Of a stretch of DNA of 64,000 bases, positions 18,113 through 26,929 are shown piece after piece (the stretch's first letter is position 1; each line of letters opens with the position of its first letter). The position numbers were made by a program, and so were the translations under genes. Under the pieces are notes generated by a model. It made no database searches and had not been told where the DNA came from. It was given only the letters and a program-made list of their open reading frames with translations. Source of the DNA: Candidatus Hadarchaeales archaeon (GTDB lineage: Archaea; Hadarchaeota; Hadarchaeia; Hadarchaeales; WYZ-LMO6); assembly GCA_038736355.1 (NCBI GenBank), contig JAVYML010000001.1, positions 306,908 to 370,907 on the forward strand, given 5' to 3'.

Positions 18113-18749
18113 CCCTCATCGGCCTCACGTAAATCTCCCCGAAGGGTTCCTCTTGCCTCAGCCCAATCCTTCCCCTGTTGAAGAGGAAGAGGAGGAGGAG
18201 AAGGGTCCTCACGGCGCACTTCCTGGTCCTCTCCTCCAACAGCTTGGAAAACTCCACCTCCCCTCCCCCGGAGAGGGAAAGGATCTTGGAGTAAAGGGCT
18301 TCCATGAGCTCCTCTATCTTGAGTCTGAACTCGTTGATCCTCTTCACCAACTTTTTCACGAGCTCCCTTTCCTCCCTCCTCTCCGGAGGGACTTCCCTCA
18401 GGGCTTCCCTCAGGGCGGAGAGGAGCTCCTCCAGCGTCACCTTCTTTCCCTCGTGCTGGATCAGGACGATGGGGCCCAGTTCGGGAAGTTCCAGTTCCGG
18501 CAGTTCCAGGATTTCCTCCCCATTTCCCTCCTTCCCGTTTCCCATTCCCTCCGCCTTCATCCTCAGCAGGGTGGAGGCCGAGAGCATGGCCCTTCCGGAA
18601 AGCCTTAGATCCGGACCGTTTCCAAGGATCTTCCTGGAAAGAACCTCCATCACCACCTCTATGTCCACCTCCCAAGGATCCAGTTTCTTCTCCTGAACCA
18701 GGTGGAGGAGGATCTCGAAGGGTTCGTCCACTACCACTTCCATCTTCAT
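18054..18749 (-). CDS. scpA: Segregation and condensation protein A (kleisin)
   Basis: Kleisin that bridges the SMC head domains. The N-terminal helical part has FEILLHLVQEKKLDPWEVDI (near residues 11-30), typical of ScpA, which binds the SMC neck. The C-terminal winged helix is around 175-225 (VEFSKLLEERTRKCAVRTLL) and binds the other head. 231 residues, normal for archaea. Its ATG overlaps the smc stop (ATGA) and its end overlaps scpB. The acidic middle (NGEEILELPELELPELG) is probably a flexible linker binding ScpB. Confidence 0.9.
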   Translation of the reverse strand: MKMEVVVDEPFEILLHLVQEKKLDPWEVDIEVVMEVLSRKILGNGPDLRLSGRAMLSASTLLRMKAEGMGNGKEGNGEEILELPELELPELGPIVLIQHEGKKVTLEELLSALREALREVPPERREERELVKKLVKRINEFRLKIEELMEALYSKILSLSGGGEVEFSKLLEERTRKCAVRTLLLLLFLFNRGRIGLRQEEPFGEIYVRPMRDGDGAGEGQGTGLRCPVRE

Positions 18750-20929
18750 CCCCCGTATTTGGAGAGGTCGAGGGAGACGATCCTGGAGACCCCTCCCTCC
18801 ATGACCACCCCGAAGAGCCTATCCGCCACGCTCATGATGGGGTCCTTGAGGGTAACCACGATCACCTGGGAGTTTTCCGCATACTTCTTGAGAAGCCTTG
18901 CCACCCTCGGCACCTTCTCGTCGTCCAGATGGGCATCTATCTCGTCGAAAACGTAAAAGGAAGCGGGCCTGAGCCTCTGTACTGCCAGGATGAAGGCGAG
19001 GGCCGTGAGGGATTTCTCCCCTCCCGACATGGCTTCAGCCCTGAGCACTTCCTTACCCGCAGGTCTGGCCACGATCTCCACCCCTCCCCTGAAGGGATCC
19101 TCCTCGCACTCCAGCACGAGCCTCGCTTCCCCCCCTGGGGAGAGCTCCGAAAAGATCTTCCCGAAGTTCTCCGAAAGCTCGTTGAAAACGGAGAGGAAGG
19201 CCTCCCTCTTCCTCCTCTCTATTTCCTCCATGAAACTCAGGATCACCTGTTTCTCCCTCTCGAGCTTCTCATGGGTTTCCCTAAGGGAAAGGTACTTCCT
19301 CTCCTCCTCCTCGAACTGTTCCACCGCCTTCATGTTCACGGGCTCCAGTTCCCTCATCTTGGCCTCCAGCTCCCTGGCTTCCCTTTCCAGTTCCCTTTCC
19401 CCCTCCTCAGCCCTCCTCAGCCTCATCCCTTGGGCCTCGTTTTCCAGTTCCTCCAGCCTGAGGGAAAGGGAGCGCTCCTCCGCTTCCAGTGCTCCCTTCT
19501 GCTGCTCCACTTCCCTGAGCTTGGCCTCCAAGGAGCGCCCCTCCTCCTCCAGCCTGTCCAGCCTCCTCCTCAGTTCCTCCCTCCTCTTCCTCCTCCTCTC
19601 CACTTCCTCCCCCGCCTTCCTCTCCAGGGAGGAAAGCCTCTCCAGCTCCTTCTGGGCCCTCAAAAGCTTCTCCCCCACCTCCTTCCTTCCCTTCTCTATC
19701 TGGACCAACCTGGCCCTCAAGTAGAGGAGCCTTTCCCTCGCATCGGAAGGTTCTTTCCCCTCCATGCCCTCCTCCACCTCCTCGAGCAACCCCTTCAGCT
19801 CCTCCACCGCCTTCCTCAGCATCTTCAATCCTTCCAGCAACTCCTCCGGCGATCCATGCCTCTTCCTCAGGAAGGAGGAACTGAGTTCCAAGAACCTCTG
19901 ACACCCCTCCTTGAGCCTCTGGAGTCTCTCCTTCAGGGGGGGTCCAGCCCTCTTCACCTCTTCTTCCAATCCTTCCATTTCCCTCCTCACCTCCTCCCCA
20001 TCCCTTTCAAGGGCTTCCAGTTGTTCCCTCAAGTCCTCCACCCTCTGTCTGGCCTTTTCCGCTTCCAGGGTGGGCATCGCCCCCTCTATTTCCTCCCCAA
20101 GCCTCCTTTCCTCCTCCTTCAGGGAGGAGATTTCCTCCACCAGCTCGCTATATTTTTCTCCCAGCTCCTTCGCCCTCCTCTCGAGCTCCCCCCTCCTCTC
20201 CCTTACTCCAGCAAGCTCTTTCCTGCACTTCTCCCTCCTCAGCCAGAGGAGTTTTCCCCTCACCTCCTCCAGTTTCTCCTTCAGCTCCCTGTACCTCAGG
20301 GCATTCTCCCTCTCCGTCCTGAGCCTCTCCACGTTCTTGGAGACCTCCTCCAAGAGGGTGCGAAGGGAAGAGAGCTTACCCTCCACCCTGTTCAGCTCCC
20401 CCAGCGATTTCTCCTTCTTGGCCTCGTACTCCGCTATTCCCGCCAGCTCCTCCACGATTCCCCTCCTCTCCAGGGGAGTCATGTTCACGAAGCGATCCAC
20501 ATCCCCCTGCAGGATGAAGTTGTACTCTCCCATCCCCAGGTCCTTTCCCAGGAGGTCCACCACCTCCTGCCTGCTCAGGCGCTTCTTGTTGAGCATGTAA
20601 GTCGATCTCCCTTCCCTGTCCACGATCCTCGTAATCACCACCGTCTTGGAATCGACTTTCAGCCCCCCATCCTCGTTGTTGAAGTGGAGGGAGACCTCGG
20701 CATAGGGAACCGATTTGCCCTTCCCCCTGAAGAGGAAATCGGAAAACCTCTCCGCACGCATGGTCTTGGCGCTCATCCATCCCAACACGAAGCAAAGGGC
20801 ATCCACGATGTTGCTCTTTCCCGAACCGTTGGGTCCCCCTATGACCGTCAGACCCTTCGAAAGGGGTAGCTCCACCCTGTCCCTAAAGGATTTGAAACCC
20901 TTCAGCTCAAGCTTGCTGGCGTACGGCAA
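18746..20929 (-). CDS. smc: SMC ATPase, short form without a visible hinge
   Basis: Chromosome-condensing ATPase. N-terminal head: Walker A GPNGSGKSN (33-41), Q-loop ILQGDVDRFVNMTPLERR (139-156). C-terminal head: signature AMSGGEKSLTALAF (633-646), Walker B YVFDEIDAHLD (659-669), D-loop. Between them (about 165-575) is Glu/Arg/Lys-rich coiled coil, broken only around 329-400 (prolines 330, 331, 361, 394). Archaeal SMC proteins are normally near 1,150-1,200 residues with a 150-200 residue glycine-containing hinge; here the total is 727 and no hinge is seen. Nor is there a Rad50-like CxxC hook (one lone Cys, 343). The reading frame is uninterrupted. Start is TTG at 20929 with GGTGAGG before it. 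Heads the smc-scpA-scpB operon. Confidence 0.92.
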   Translation of the reverse strand: MPYASKLELKGFKSFRDRVELPLSKGLTVIGGPNGSGKSNIVDALCFVLGWMSAKTMRAERFSDFLFRGKGKSVPYAEVSLHFNNEDGGLKVDSKTVVITRIVDREGRSTYMLNKKRLSRQEVVDLLGKDLGMGEYNFILQGDVDRFVNMTPLERRGIVEELAGIAEYEAKKEKSLGELNRVEGKLSSLRTLLEEVSKNVERLRTERENALRYRELKEKLEEVRGKLLWLRREKCRKELAGVRERRGELERRAKELGEKYSELVEEISSLKEEERRLGEEIEGAMPTLEAEKARQRVEDLREQLEALERDGEEVRREMEGLEEEVKRAGPPLKERLQRLKEGCQRFLELSSSFLRKRHGSPEELLEGLKMLRKAVEELKGLLEEVEEGMEGKEPSDARERLLYLRARLVQIEKGRKEVGEKLLRAQKELERLSSLERKAGEEVERRRKRREELRRRLDRLEEEGRSLEAKLREVEQQKGALEAEERSLSLRLEELENEAQGMRLRRAEEGERELEREARELEAKMRELEPVNMKAVEQFEEEERKYLSLRETHEKLEREKQVILSFMEEIERRKREAFLSVFNELSENFGKIFSELSPGGEARLVLECEEDPFRGGVEIVARPAGKEVLRAEAMSGGEKSLTALAFILAVQRLRPASFYVFDEIDAHLDDEKVPRVARLLKKYAENSQVIVVTLKDPIMSVADRLFGVVMEGGVSRIVSLDLSKYGG

Positions 20930-21041
20930 CCCTCACCCTCCCACCCCCCTTCCCTCCGCCAGCCAATTTTCTCTTTTCTTCCCTCCACTAAAAGCTTTTT
21001 GTGGAGGAAAAAGCATTAAGCCAGAACAACCAGGTGAGAAT

Positions 21042-21404
21042 ATGCGTCCCACCGGTCCCACCAATCCCGTGCTGAAGGCCCTCATAAGGAGGCTCAGGGA
21101 AGAGGGGAGAAGGAGGAAGGTGAGGGTCTGGCTGGACTTGGCGGAAAGGCTTTCCAGACCCAGGAGGAACAGGGCGGAGATCAACCTGAGCCAGCTGGAC
21201 AGGTATGCGGAAGAGGGGGAGACGGTGGTGGTGCCGGGGAAAGTTCTGGCTGCGGGAAAGCTCACGAAGCCCCTGCGGGTGGCGGCTTTCAAGTTTTCCC
21301 TCTCGGCGAAAAGGAAGATCGTGAGCGCGGGAGGGGAGGCCCTGAGTTTGACCCAGCTCCTGGAACAAAACCCTGAGGGAAAGGGTCTGAGGATCATGGA
21401 GTGA
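21042..21404 (+). CDS. rpl18e: 50S ribosomal protein L18e
   Basis: Archaeal/eukaryotic large-subunit protein of the L15-like fold. Conserved stretches: GPTNPVLKALIRRLRE at the N-terminus, RPRRNRAEINLSQLDRYA, and VVVPGKVLAAGKL. The ATG at 21042 (120 residues) is chosen over upstream in-frame codons because it matches the family's start; GGTGAG precedes it. First gene of the conserved order L18e-L13-S9-RpoN, divergent from smc. Confidence 0.95.
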   Translation: MRPTGPTNPVLKALIRRLREEGRRRKVRVWLDLAERLSRPRRNRAEINLSQLDRYAEEGETVVVPGKVLAAGKLTKPLRVAAFKFSLSAKRKIVSAGGEALSLTQLLEQNPEGKGLRIME

Positions 21405-21408
21405 GAAG

Positions 21409-21837
21409 ATGCTGGTGGTGGATGGAAAGGGTCATGTGCTGGGGAGGCTCGCGAGTCTGGTGGCCAAGCGTCTCCTCCAAGGGGAGAGGATCACCATCGT
21501 GAACGCGGAGGAGGTCCTGATCACGGGGAAGAAGCCCACCATCCTGGCCACCTACCAAGCATGGTTCAGGACGAGGAACCTGGCCAATCCCAGGAAGGGT
21601 CCCTTCCATTACAGGAGACCCGACGATCTCGTGAGGCTCACCGTGAGGGGGATGTTGCCCTATCACCAAGAGAAGGGGAGGAAGGCCTACAAGAGGCTGA
21701 GGGTACACGTGGGGATTCCGCCGGAACTCAGGGGAAGGGAACTGACGAGGTTTCCGGAGGCGGAGGCGGAGAAGCTGGGGAGAACACGCTTTATTAAGGT
21801 GGGAGAACTCAGTAAGCTGCTGGGGGCGAAGTTTTGA
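21409..21837 (+). CDS. rpl13: 50S ribosomal protein L13
   Basis: Universal large-subunit protein in its archaeal form. MLVVDGKGHVLGRLASLVAK is the usual start, followed by VNAEEVLITGKK, GPFHYRRPDDL and VRGMLPYHQEKGRKAYKRL. 142 residues. Starts 4 bases after L18e; its TGA overlaps the S9 start. Confidence 0.97.
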   Translation: MLVVDGKGHVLGRLASLVAKRLLQGERITIVNAEEVLITGKKPTILATYQAWFRTRNLANPRKGPFHYRRPDDLVRLTVRGMLPYHQEKGRKAYKRLRVHVGIPPELRGRELTRFPEAEAEKLGRTRFIKVGELSKLLGAKF

Positions 21838-22238
21838 AAACGGTGATCGCGACGGGAAGGAGGAAGGCTGCCGTGGCCAGGGCGATCCTGACTGAAGGAA
21901 GCGGGAAGGTTTATCTCAACGGAACCCCTCTGGAAGTCTACGGTCCTGAGCTCGCCAAGCTAAAGATCATGGAGCCCCTCCTTCTGGCCGGGGAGGTGGC
22001 GAAAAAGGTGGACATAAGGGTGAACGTGAGGGGGGGAGGAGTGATGGGCCAGGCGGATGCCGCCAGAACGGCCATAGCGAGGGGATTAATAGAATGGGCG
22101 AAGGAAGAAAATCCCCAGCTCAGGGAGGTCTTCAGGCAGTACGATTGGACCCTGATCAAGAGCGATACCCGCTTCAAGCTGCCCAAGAAACCGGAAGGAT
22201 ATGGGGCCAGGGCGAAGTATCAAAAGAGCTACAGGTGA
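21834..22238 (+). CDS. rps9: 30S ribosomal protein S9
   Basis: Universal small-subunit protein. Begins [20 protein letters not shown], has [19 protein letters not shown] and ends with the basic tail [13 protein letters not shown] whose final arginine reaches the P-site tRNA in all ribosomes. Start is TTG at 21834 in a TTGA overlap with L13. 134 residues. Confidence 0.97.
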   Translation: MKTVIATGRRKAAVARAILTEGSGKVYLNGTPLEVYGPELAKLKIMEPLLLAGEVAKKVDIRVNVRGGGVMGQADAARTAIARGLIEWAKEENPQLREVFRQYDWTLIKSDTRFKLPKKPEGYGARAKYQKSYR

Positions 22239-22242
22239 GGGA

Positions 22243-22437
22243 ATGAGACCCATCAGGTGCATCACTTGCGGCAAGCTCCTAGGTGATAAGTACGAGGAGT
22301 TCGATAGGAGGGTCAGGGCTGGAGAGGATCCCAAGACCGTGCTGGACGAGCTGGGGCTGAAGAGGTACTGCTGCAGAACGGTGATGCTCACGAGCGTCGA
22401 TTTAACCGATGAACTCCAGAAATACAAAAAGTGGTAA
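22243..22437 (+). CDS. rpoN: RNA polymerase subunit N (Rpb10)
   Basis: Small zinc-binding subunit of archaeal RNA polymerase. [17 protein letters not shown] holds the first CxxC pair and [16 protein letters not shown] the adjacent CC pair that completes the zinc site. 64 residues. Starts 4 bases after S9. A T-run (22450-22455) lies just past the stop and may end the operon. Confidence 0.97.
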   Translation: MRPIRCITCGKLLGDKYEEFDRRVRAGEDPKTVLDELGLKRYCCRTVMLTSVDLTDELQKYKKW

Positions 22438-22478
22438 GACTGCGCAAGTTTTTTATCTGTGCCCGCTGAGGAAAACTC

Positions 22479-23273
22479 GTGGTGCTCAAGGGAGGGAAGG
22501 AAGGTTATTCCATTCCCTTCGACTCCCCCCTCTATGGGGCGGGCCTTTCCCCAGGAACTCCTGCCGAGAGACTGAAAATTGAGTACAGGAATTGCGACTG
22601 TCTCGTGGCCATGGTGGAGACGGACAAAAGTGTGGAGGCCCTCCTCCCGGAGGGACTAGAACTCTTCTCCGATCCCCCCTATGCCGGTCTCTGGATCTCC
22701 CGCTATTCCTTCTCCACCCTGGGAGAATACAATGAGTTCCTGGCCGTGATCCAGGTGAAGGACGTAAAGGGGGAAATGGGTTACTACATCCCCTACATCT
22801 ATGTTACCAACGATGCTGCGATGGCAGCTGGAAGGGAACTCGCGGGGGCACCCAAGAAGCTTGCCCACATCGAGTTCCTCCAAGAGTACGATGTAATCCA
22901 GGCCACCATGGAAAGGCCCAGGGGAAAGAGGCTTCTCACCTTCACCTTCAAACCGGACGAGAGGGTCACTCCCGACCTCGTGAGTTCCATCCTCCCCCGT
23001 CCCACCCCCCTCCTTTCCGTAAGGCACCTTCCACCGATCAAGGGAGGGGATGGTCTAACCCAACTGGTGAAGTGGTATTCCCTGATAGACTTCCACAGGG
23101 ATCCACAGGGGAGGGAGACCATCTGGACGGGGCCCGCTTCGGTCACCTATGACTCCCCCTCCGCGATAGACCCCATCCACCGCATCCCCATCAGGGAATT
23201 GGTGGCGGCCATCTACTTCCAGTTCGACATGACGCTAGGCATCATAGAGGTACAGAAGGAATACAGGGTGTAG
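22479..23273 (+). CDS. Acetoacetate decarboxylase-family protein
   Basis: Member of the ADC family, whose type enzyme decarboxylates acetoacetate to acetone through a Schiff-base lysine. The active-site motif is present: ELAGAPKKLAHIEF, with K126 and K127 matching the catalytic lysine pair of clostridial ADC. 264 residues, in the family range. GTG start at 22479, preceded by GAGG. Only 3 bases separate it from the acyl-CoA dehydrogenase gene, so they form one unit. Many family members are not true decarboxylases and act as aldolase- or dehydratase-like enzymes, so the reaction is uncertain; the pairing suggests a CoA-thioester or beta-keto acid pathway. Confidence 0.8.
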   Translation: MVLKGGKEGYSIPFDSPLYGAGLSPGTPAERLKIEYRNCDCLVAMVETDKSVEALLPEGLELFSDPPYAGLWISRYSFSTLGEYNEFLAVIQVKDVKGEMGYYIPYIYVTNDAAMAAGRELAGAPKKLAHIEFLQEYDVIQATMERPRGKRLLTFTFKPDERVTPDLVSSILPRPTPLLSVRHLPPIKGGDGLTQLVKWYSLIDFHRDPQGRETIWTGPASVTYDSPSAIDPIHRIPIRELVAAIYFQFDMTLGIIEVQKEYRV

Positions 23274-23276
23274 AAG

Positions 23277-24560
23277 GTGGGATACGCGGAGATAGAGGAG
23301 ATTTCCGAGGATGAGAGGCTTCTCAAAGAAGAACTCCACCGTTTCGCCGAGGAGGTGGTGAGACCGGCATCCATTGAGATAGACAGGATGCCCTCCGACG
23401 AGTATCCCGAAAGGGTGGTGAAGAGGGACTCGCCCTACTGGAGGGTTCTGAAGGCCTGGAAAAGGCTGGGATATCACAGGGGACCCGTCCCAAAACTCTT
23501 CGGAGGGGAAGGTCTGCCGGGAAGGATGGTACACATGATGGTGGAGGAAGTGGCATGGGGAAGCTCCGGTTTCTCCATAGCCTTTGGGGTGGATCTCTTC
23601 CCCATCCTCTTCGCCGCCTCGGGCTTCGACGAGGAACTCAACCAAAATTTCGTCCGTCCCTGGCTCGAGGACGATCAGGCCAAGTACCATGGATGCTGGG
23701 GGGTAACGGAGCCGGAGCACGGCTCCGATTGGTTGCTGGCCTGTGATTTCGTCCTCGAGGGGGAGGAACTGAACCGCTTCACACCGGGACAGGTAAGGGC
23801 GGTGAAGGAGGGGAAGGAGTGGGTGATCTCCGGGTCCAAGTCTTCCTGGATTTCCTCCGGACCCGTGGCCACCCACGTCGCCCTCCACGTGAACCTCGAC
23901 TTAGCGAAGGGAAGCGTGGGGGCGGGATGTGTGGTTCCCCTCGACCTCCCCGGGGTGAGGAAGGGACCGCCCATCCTGAAGCTCGGTCAGAGGGATTGTC
24001 CCCAGGGGGAACTGGTGTTCGAAAACGTGAGGATACCCGAGGGTTACATGACCCTTCCAGAGGGTGCCCTCCATCCCTCCACGGGACTCATGACCCTCCC
24101 CCAGATCCTCTGCATCACCAGCTCTTGGATGGCAGCCTCCTCCGTGGGGCTGGCAAGGGCTGCCTTCGAGGAAGCCCTGAGGTACTGCAAGGAAAGGGTA
24201 CAGGGGGGAAAACCCCTCGTGAAACACCAGCTGGTGAGGAAAAAACTCTTCGAGCTCTTCACGAAGGTGGAGACGGCCAGGGCCTATTCCAGGAGGGTCA
24301 TGGAGCACGTTTGGAGGGAAAACTTCGAGCGCTTCACCTTCAAAGCTTCCTACAGGCACGCTTTGGCGGCCCAGGTTTACTGCAAGAGGATAGCCTACGA
24401 GGTGGCGGATGAGGCCCTCCAGCTCTTCGGGGCCTACGGGACCACGGACGAGTTCCTGATCCAGAAGCTCTACAGGGATGCCAGGGTGAAGTTGATAGAG
24501 GACGGGACCACGGAGGTCCTGAGCCTGGAGGGTGCGGGGGATCTCATCAGGAACTACTGA
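23277..24560 (+). CDS. Acyl-CoA dehydrogenase family flavoprotein
   Basis: FAD enzyme expected to introduce the alpha-beta double bond in an acyl-CoA. Domains: N-terminal helices, the FAD/substrate motif GCWGVTEPEHGSDW (near 137-150), SGSKSSWISSGPVATHV, then the C-terminal four-helix domain with YGTTDEFLIQKLYRDARV and LIEDGTTEVLSLEGAGDLIRNY split around the catalytic loop. In medium-chain enzymes this loop reads YEGT with the catalytic Glu; here it is EDGT, so Asp stands at that place with Glu one earlier. 427 residues. GTG start. No partner electron-transfer flavoprotein is in the window. Confidence 0.85.
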   Translation: MGYAEIEEISEDERLLKEELHRFAEEVVRPASIEIDRMPSDEYPERVVKRDSPYWRVLKAWKRLGYHRGPVPKLFGGEGLPGRMVHMMVEEVAWGSSGFSIAFGVDLFPILFAASGFDEELNQNFVRPWLEDDQAKYHGCWGVTEPEHGSDWLLACDFVLEGEELNRFTPGQVRAVKEGKEWVISGSKSSWISSGPVATHVALHVNLDLAKGSVGAGCVVPLDLPGVRKGPPILKLGQRDCPQGELVFENVRIPEGYMTLPEGALHPSTGLMTLPQILCITSSWMAASSVGLARAAFEEALRYCKERVQGGKPLVKHQLVRKKLFELFTKVETARAYSRRVMEHVWRENFERFTFKASYRHALAAQVYCKRIAYEVADEALQLFGAYGTTDEFLIQKLYRDARVKLIEDGTTEVLSLEGAGDLIRNY

Positions 24561-24794
24561 TCCACAAATGATGCCTGCACTCTTTCCAAGAAAAACTCAA
24601 GTTCTCCACTGATGGGATCTTCGCATGGTCCTTCTCCCACTCAACACTCATGGTACCCTTTCCTTCGAAAACCTGAGAGACTCCAAAACAAATCGAGATT
24701 CGAAAAGATCCGATAAATCATGCGAGGAAGGCTGGGAAGGTTTTCATCCCAAACCGAATCCAGTTGAAACTGGCCCCGCTCGGGAGGAAGATCG

Positions 24795-25364
24795 ATGAAG
24801 GGAAGGGAAGCGAGGGACCTCACGCTCTCCGCCTTCGTCTTGGCCCTGGCCTTCTCCACGGTTTTCGCCGGGGGACCGGGGAAAGCCACGAACTACCTCC
24901 CCCTCTCCCTCCTCGCGGTCTCGGTGGGTTTTGTAGCCCACGAGCTCTCCCACAGGTACCTCGCCAGAAGGTTCGGATGTTATGCCGAGTATCGGGCTTG
25001 GCCCATGGGTCTGCTCTTGGCCCTCCTCCTCTCCCTAGTGGGCTTCGTTTTCGCCGCTCCGGGTGCAGTGGTCATCCAGCCGAGGCTGGGTCCCTGGGGA
25101 ACGATCCTTGGACCGGGGAAAAGGGAATATGGAAAGATTTCCCTAGCAGGTCCCCTCTCCAACCTCTTCCTGGCCTCCCTCTTCCTCTCCCTCCACCTCC
25201 TCCATCCCTGGTTCGGTTTTTACTTGGCGGCCAGCGTCAACGGCTGGCTGGCCCTCTTCAACCTCCTCCCCCTTCCACCCCTCGACGGAAGCAAGGTCTT
25301 TCGCTGGGATAAGAGGGTGTGGGCGGGTGCCTTCCTAATCTCCCTCTTCTTCCTTTTCGCGTAG
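24795..25364 (+). CDS. Site-2 protease-like M50 metallopeptidase
   Basis: Intramembrane zinc protease. HELSHR (near residue 49) is a HExxH zinc motif in a membrane helix, and LLPLPPLDGSKVF near 158-170 carries the third zinc ligand (Asp) in the family's NxxPxxPLDG form. Five or six hydrophobic segments; 189 residues, a minimal core without PDZ or CBS domains. Preceded by 234 bp with no gene that I can find. Substrates unknown. Convergent with the acyl-CoA synthetase gene, overlapping by 30 bp. Confidence 0.88.
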   Translation: MKGREARDLTLSAFVLALAFSTVFAGGPGKATNYLPLSLLAVSVGFVAHELSHRYLARRFGCYAEYRAWPMGLLLALLLSLVGFVFAAPGAVVIQPRLGPWGTILGPGKREYGKISLAGPLSNLFLASLFLSLHLLHPWFGFYLAASVNGWLALFNLLPLPPLDGSKVFRWDKRVWAGAFLISLFFLFA

Positions 25365-26765
25365 GACCCCCTTTCTCTCCAAGTATTTCCTGTACCCGTA
25401 CATCTTGGACAGGATCCTACCCGCCTCCCTCACCGAACCACAAACCGCCAATCCCCCCTCCTGGAACCATTTCCTCATGGCTTCCTCCGTATCGTGGAAG
25501 AAGGAAGGTGGAACGGCCACCAGCACGGGTTTTCCCCTCTCCTCCTGGATCCTCCTCCCCATCCGCGCGAGCTTGCTCACGAAATCCTTCAACCATTCGG
25601 GAGGGGTTTCCCTGTAGGCCCTGAACTCCTCGGCTTGCATCTCCACCACGATCGAGTGGATGACCCCTTGGGAGGCCAGGACCTCGAGCACCTCATCCAA
25701 GTATCCCCTCGCGTACGCCGGCCAGATGTCGAGGGGATTGCTCAAACTGGTTCCCGCCCTCCTGAGCCTCTCCTCCAGCGCACCCCATCCCCCCTCCAGC
25801 CTGGGCACGCTCAGGCCTTCTTCCACCAGTCCGTCCGTCTCCACCACGCTCGTCCCTCCCGAGACCGTGGTCACCGCCACTCCCCTCCCCCTGGGAAGGG
25901 GTGAGCGGAGGAGGGCCGCCAAAAGGTCCGCCATCTCCGCGAAGCTCCCCACCTCCATTGCACCCACCTGCTCCAGAAAACCCTCCCAGACCCTTCCCGA
26001 ACCCGCCAGCGAACCCGTGTGGGAGGAGACCGCCCTTCTCCCTTCCTCCGTTCTTCCCCCCTTCAGCACCACCACGGGTTTCCTCAAACAGACCTCCTCC
26101 ATCACCTCCCTCAGCTCCCTACCCCTGCCCGGTCTCAGTCCCTCGAGGTACATTCCTATCACCCTCGTCTTGGGATCTTCCCCCAAGTAACGGAGGAAGT
26201 CCACGGCATCCAAGTCCACCCCGTTCCCATAGCTCACCACCTTGCTGAACCTGAAACCCCTCACCACGCCTGCATAGACGAAGTTCACTGCCTGCCCCCC
26301 GCTCTGGGAGATGAAGCCCACCTCTCCGGCCTCGGAGGGCTGGTGATAGGCGAAACGCAGGAAGGATTCTGGACAGTAAAGGCCCATGCAGTTGGGTCCT
26401 ATGATCCTTACCTTACCCCCCGCAGCCCTGAGCACCTCCTCCTCCAGATCCCTCCTCCCCACCTCCCCAAAACCGGAACTGAAGATGTGCACCACCTTCA
26501 CCCCCTTCTCCACACATTCCCGGATGACCCCAGGCACCAGCTGGGCGGGAACGGCCACCAGGGCGTAGTCCACCGGTTCTTCCACCTCGGCTAGGGAGGA
26601 ATAGCATTTCTGCCCGAAGAGCTCCTTCCTGTTGGGATTCACCAAATAAACCTTCCCTCCCGCCTCCAGCATGGGGAGGACGAAGTGGTCTAAACCCGTA
26701 GAGGCACCGATCACGGCCACGGCCTTGGGATGGAAAAAGGCGTCCAGCTCCTGGAAGGACACCAT
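25335..26765 (-). CDS. Acyl-CoA synthetase (ADP-forming), alpha-type subunit
   Basis: CoA-binding and ligase part of an NDP-forming acyl-CoA synthetase, which makes ATP from an acyl-CoA, ADP and phosphate. Order: CoA-binding Rossmann domain (KAVAVIGAST, VYLVNPNRKELFG), succinyl-CoA-ligase-like domains with GPNCMGLYCPE and VGFISQSGGQAVNF, and VSSHTGSLAGSG containing the phosphorylated histidine. 476 residues, alpha subunit only; no beta/ATP-grasp subunit is in the window. Last gene of a minus-strand run behind the glycerol-phosphate genes. The acyl substrate is unknown. Confidence 0.87.
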   Translation of the reverse strand: MVSFQELDAFFHPKAVAVIGASTGLDHFVLPMLEAGGKVYLVNPNRKELFGQKCYSSLAEVEEPVDYALVAVPAQLVPGVIRECVEKGVKVVHIFSSGFGEVGRRDLEEEVLRAAGGKVRIIGPNCMGLYCPESFLRFAYHQPSEAGEVGFISQSGGQAVNFVYAGVVRGFRFSKVVSYGNGVDLDAVDFLRYLGEDPKTRVIGMYLEGLRPGRGRELREVMEEVCLRKPVVVLKGGRTEEGRRAVSSHTGSLAGSGRVWEGFLEQVGAMEVGSFAEMADLLAALLRSPLPRGRGVAVTTVSGGTSVVETDGLVEEGLSVPRLEGGWGALEERLRRAGTSLSNPLDIWPAYARGYLDEVLEVLASQGVIHSIVVEMQAEEFRAYRETPPEWLKDFVSKLARMGRRIQEERGKPVLVAVPPSFFHDTEEAMRKWFQEGGLAVCGSVREAGRILSKMYGYRKYLERKGVLREKEEEGD

Positions 26766-26783
26766 CCAAAGAAAAGGGAAGAA

Positions 26784-26900
26784 CTACTTATAACGCTCTT
26801 CCTCCACCTTCTTGACCTTCTTTTCCTTCATCTCCTTGTATTCCTTCCATCCCTCGAGGTTCTTCATCTCCAGGTACCTCTTCAGCATCCCCGCCGCCAT
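26784..26900 (-). CDS. Possible 38-residue Lys/Glu-rich protein
   Basis: A short ATG frame (MAAGMLKRYLEMKNLEG at its start, then a Lys/Glu-rich helix ending EEERYK) fits between the DUF1667 gene and the acyl-CoA synthetase gene, on the same strand. It is strongly helical and charged, with the third-base G/C preference of its neighbours. No family is recognised and the ribosome-binding site (AAAAAAG) is poor. It could be spacer DNA with chance coding. Confidence 0.35.
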   Translation of the reverse strand: MAAGMLKRYLEMKNLEGWKEYKEMKEKKVKKVEEERYK

Positions 26901-26929
26901 CTTTTTTCTTTTCGGTTGTGAGCATAAAA

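Noticed and set aside
18929-20869. A 646-codon open frame antisense to smc
   Set aside because: It is rich in His, Leu, Pro and Gln with no motif, as expected opposite Glu/Arg-rich coiled-coil coding in GC-rich DNA; smc is certain on the other strand.
24561-24794. Possible C/D box RNA (ATGATG near 24571, CTGA near 24610)
   Set aside because: Box C lacks its final A and no internal D'/C' boxes are seen; I find nothing else in this 234-bp gap.
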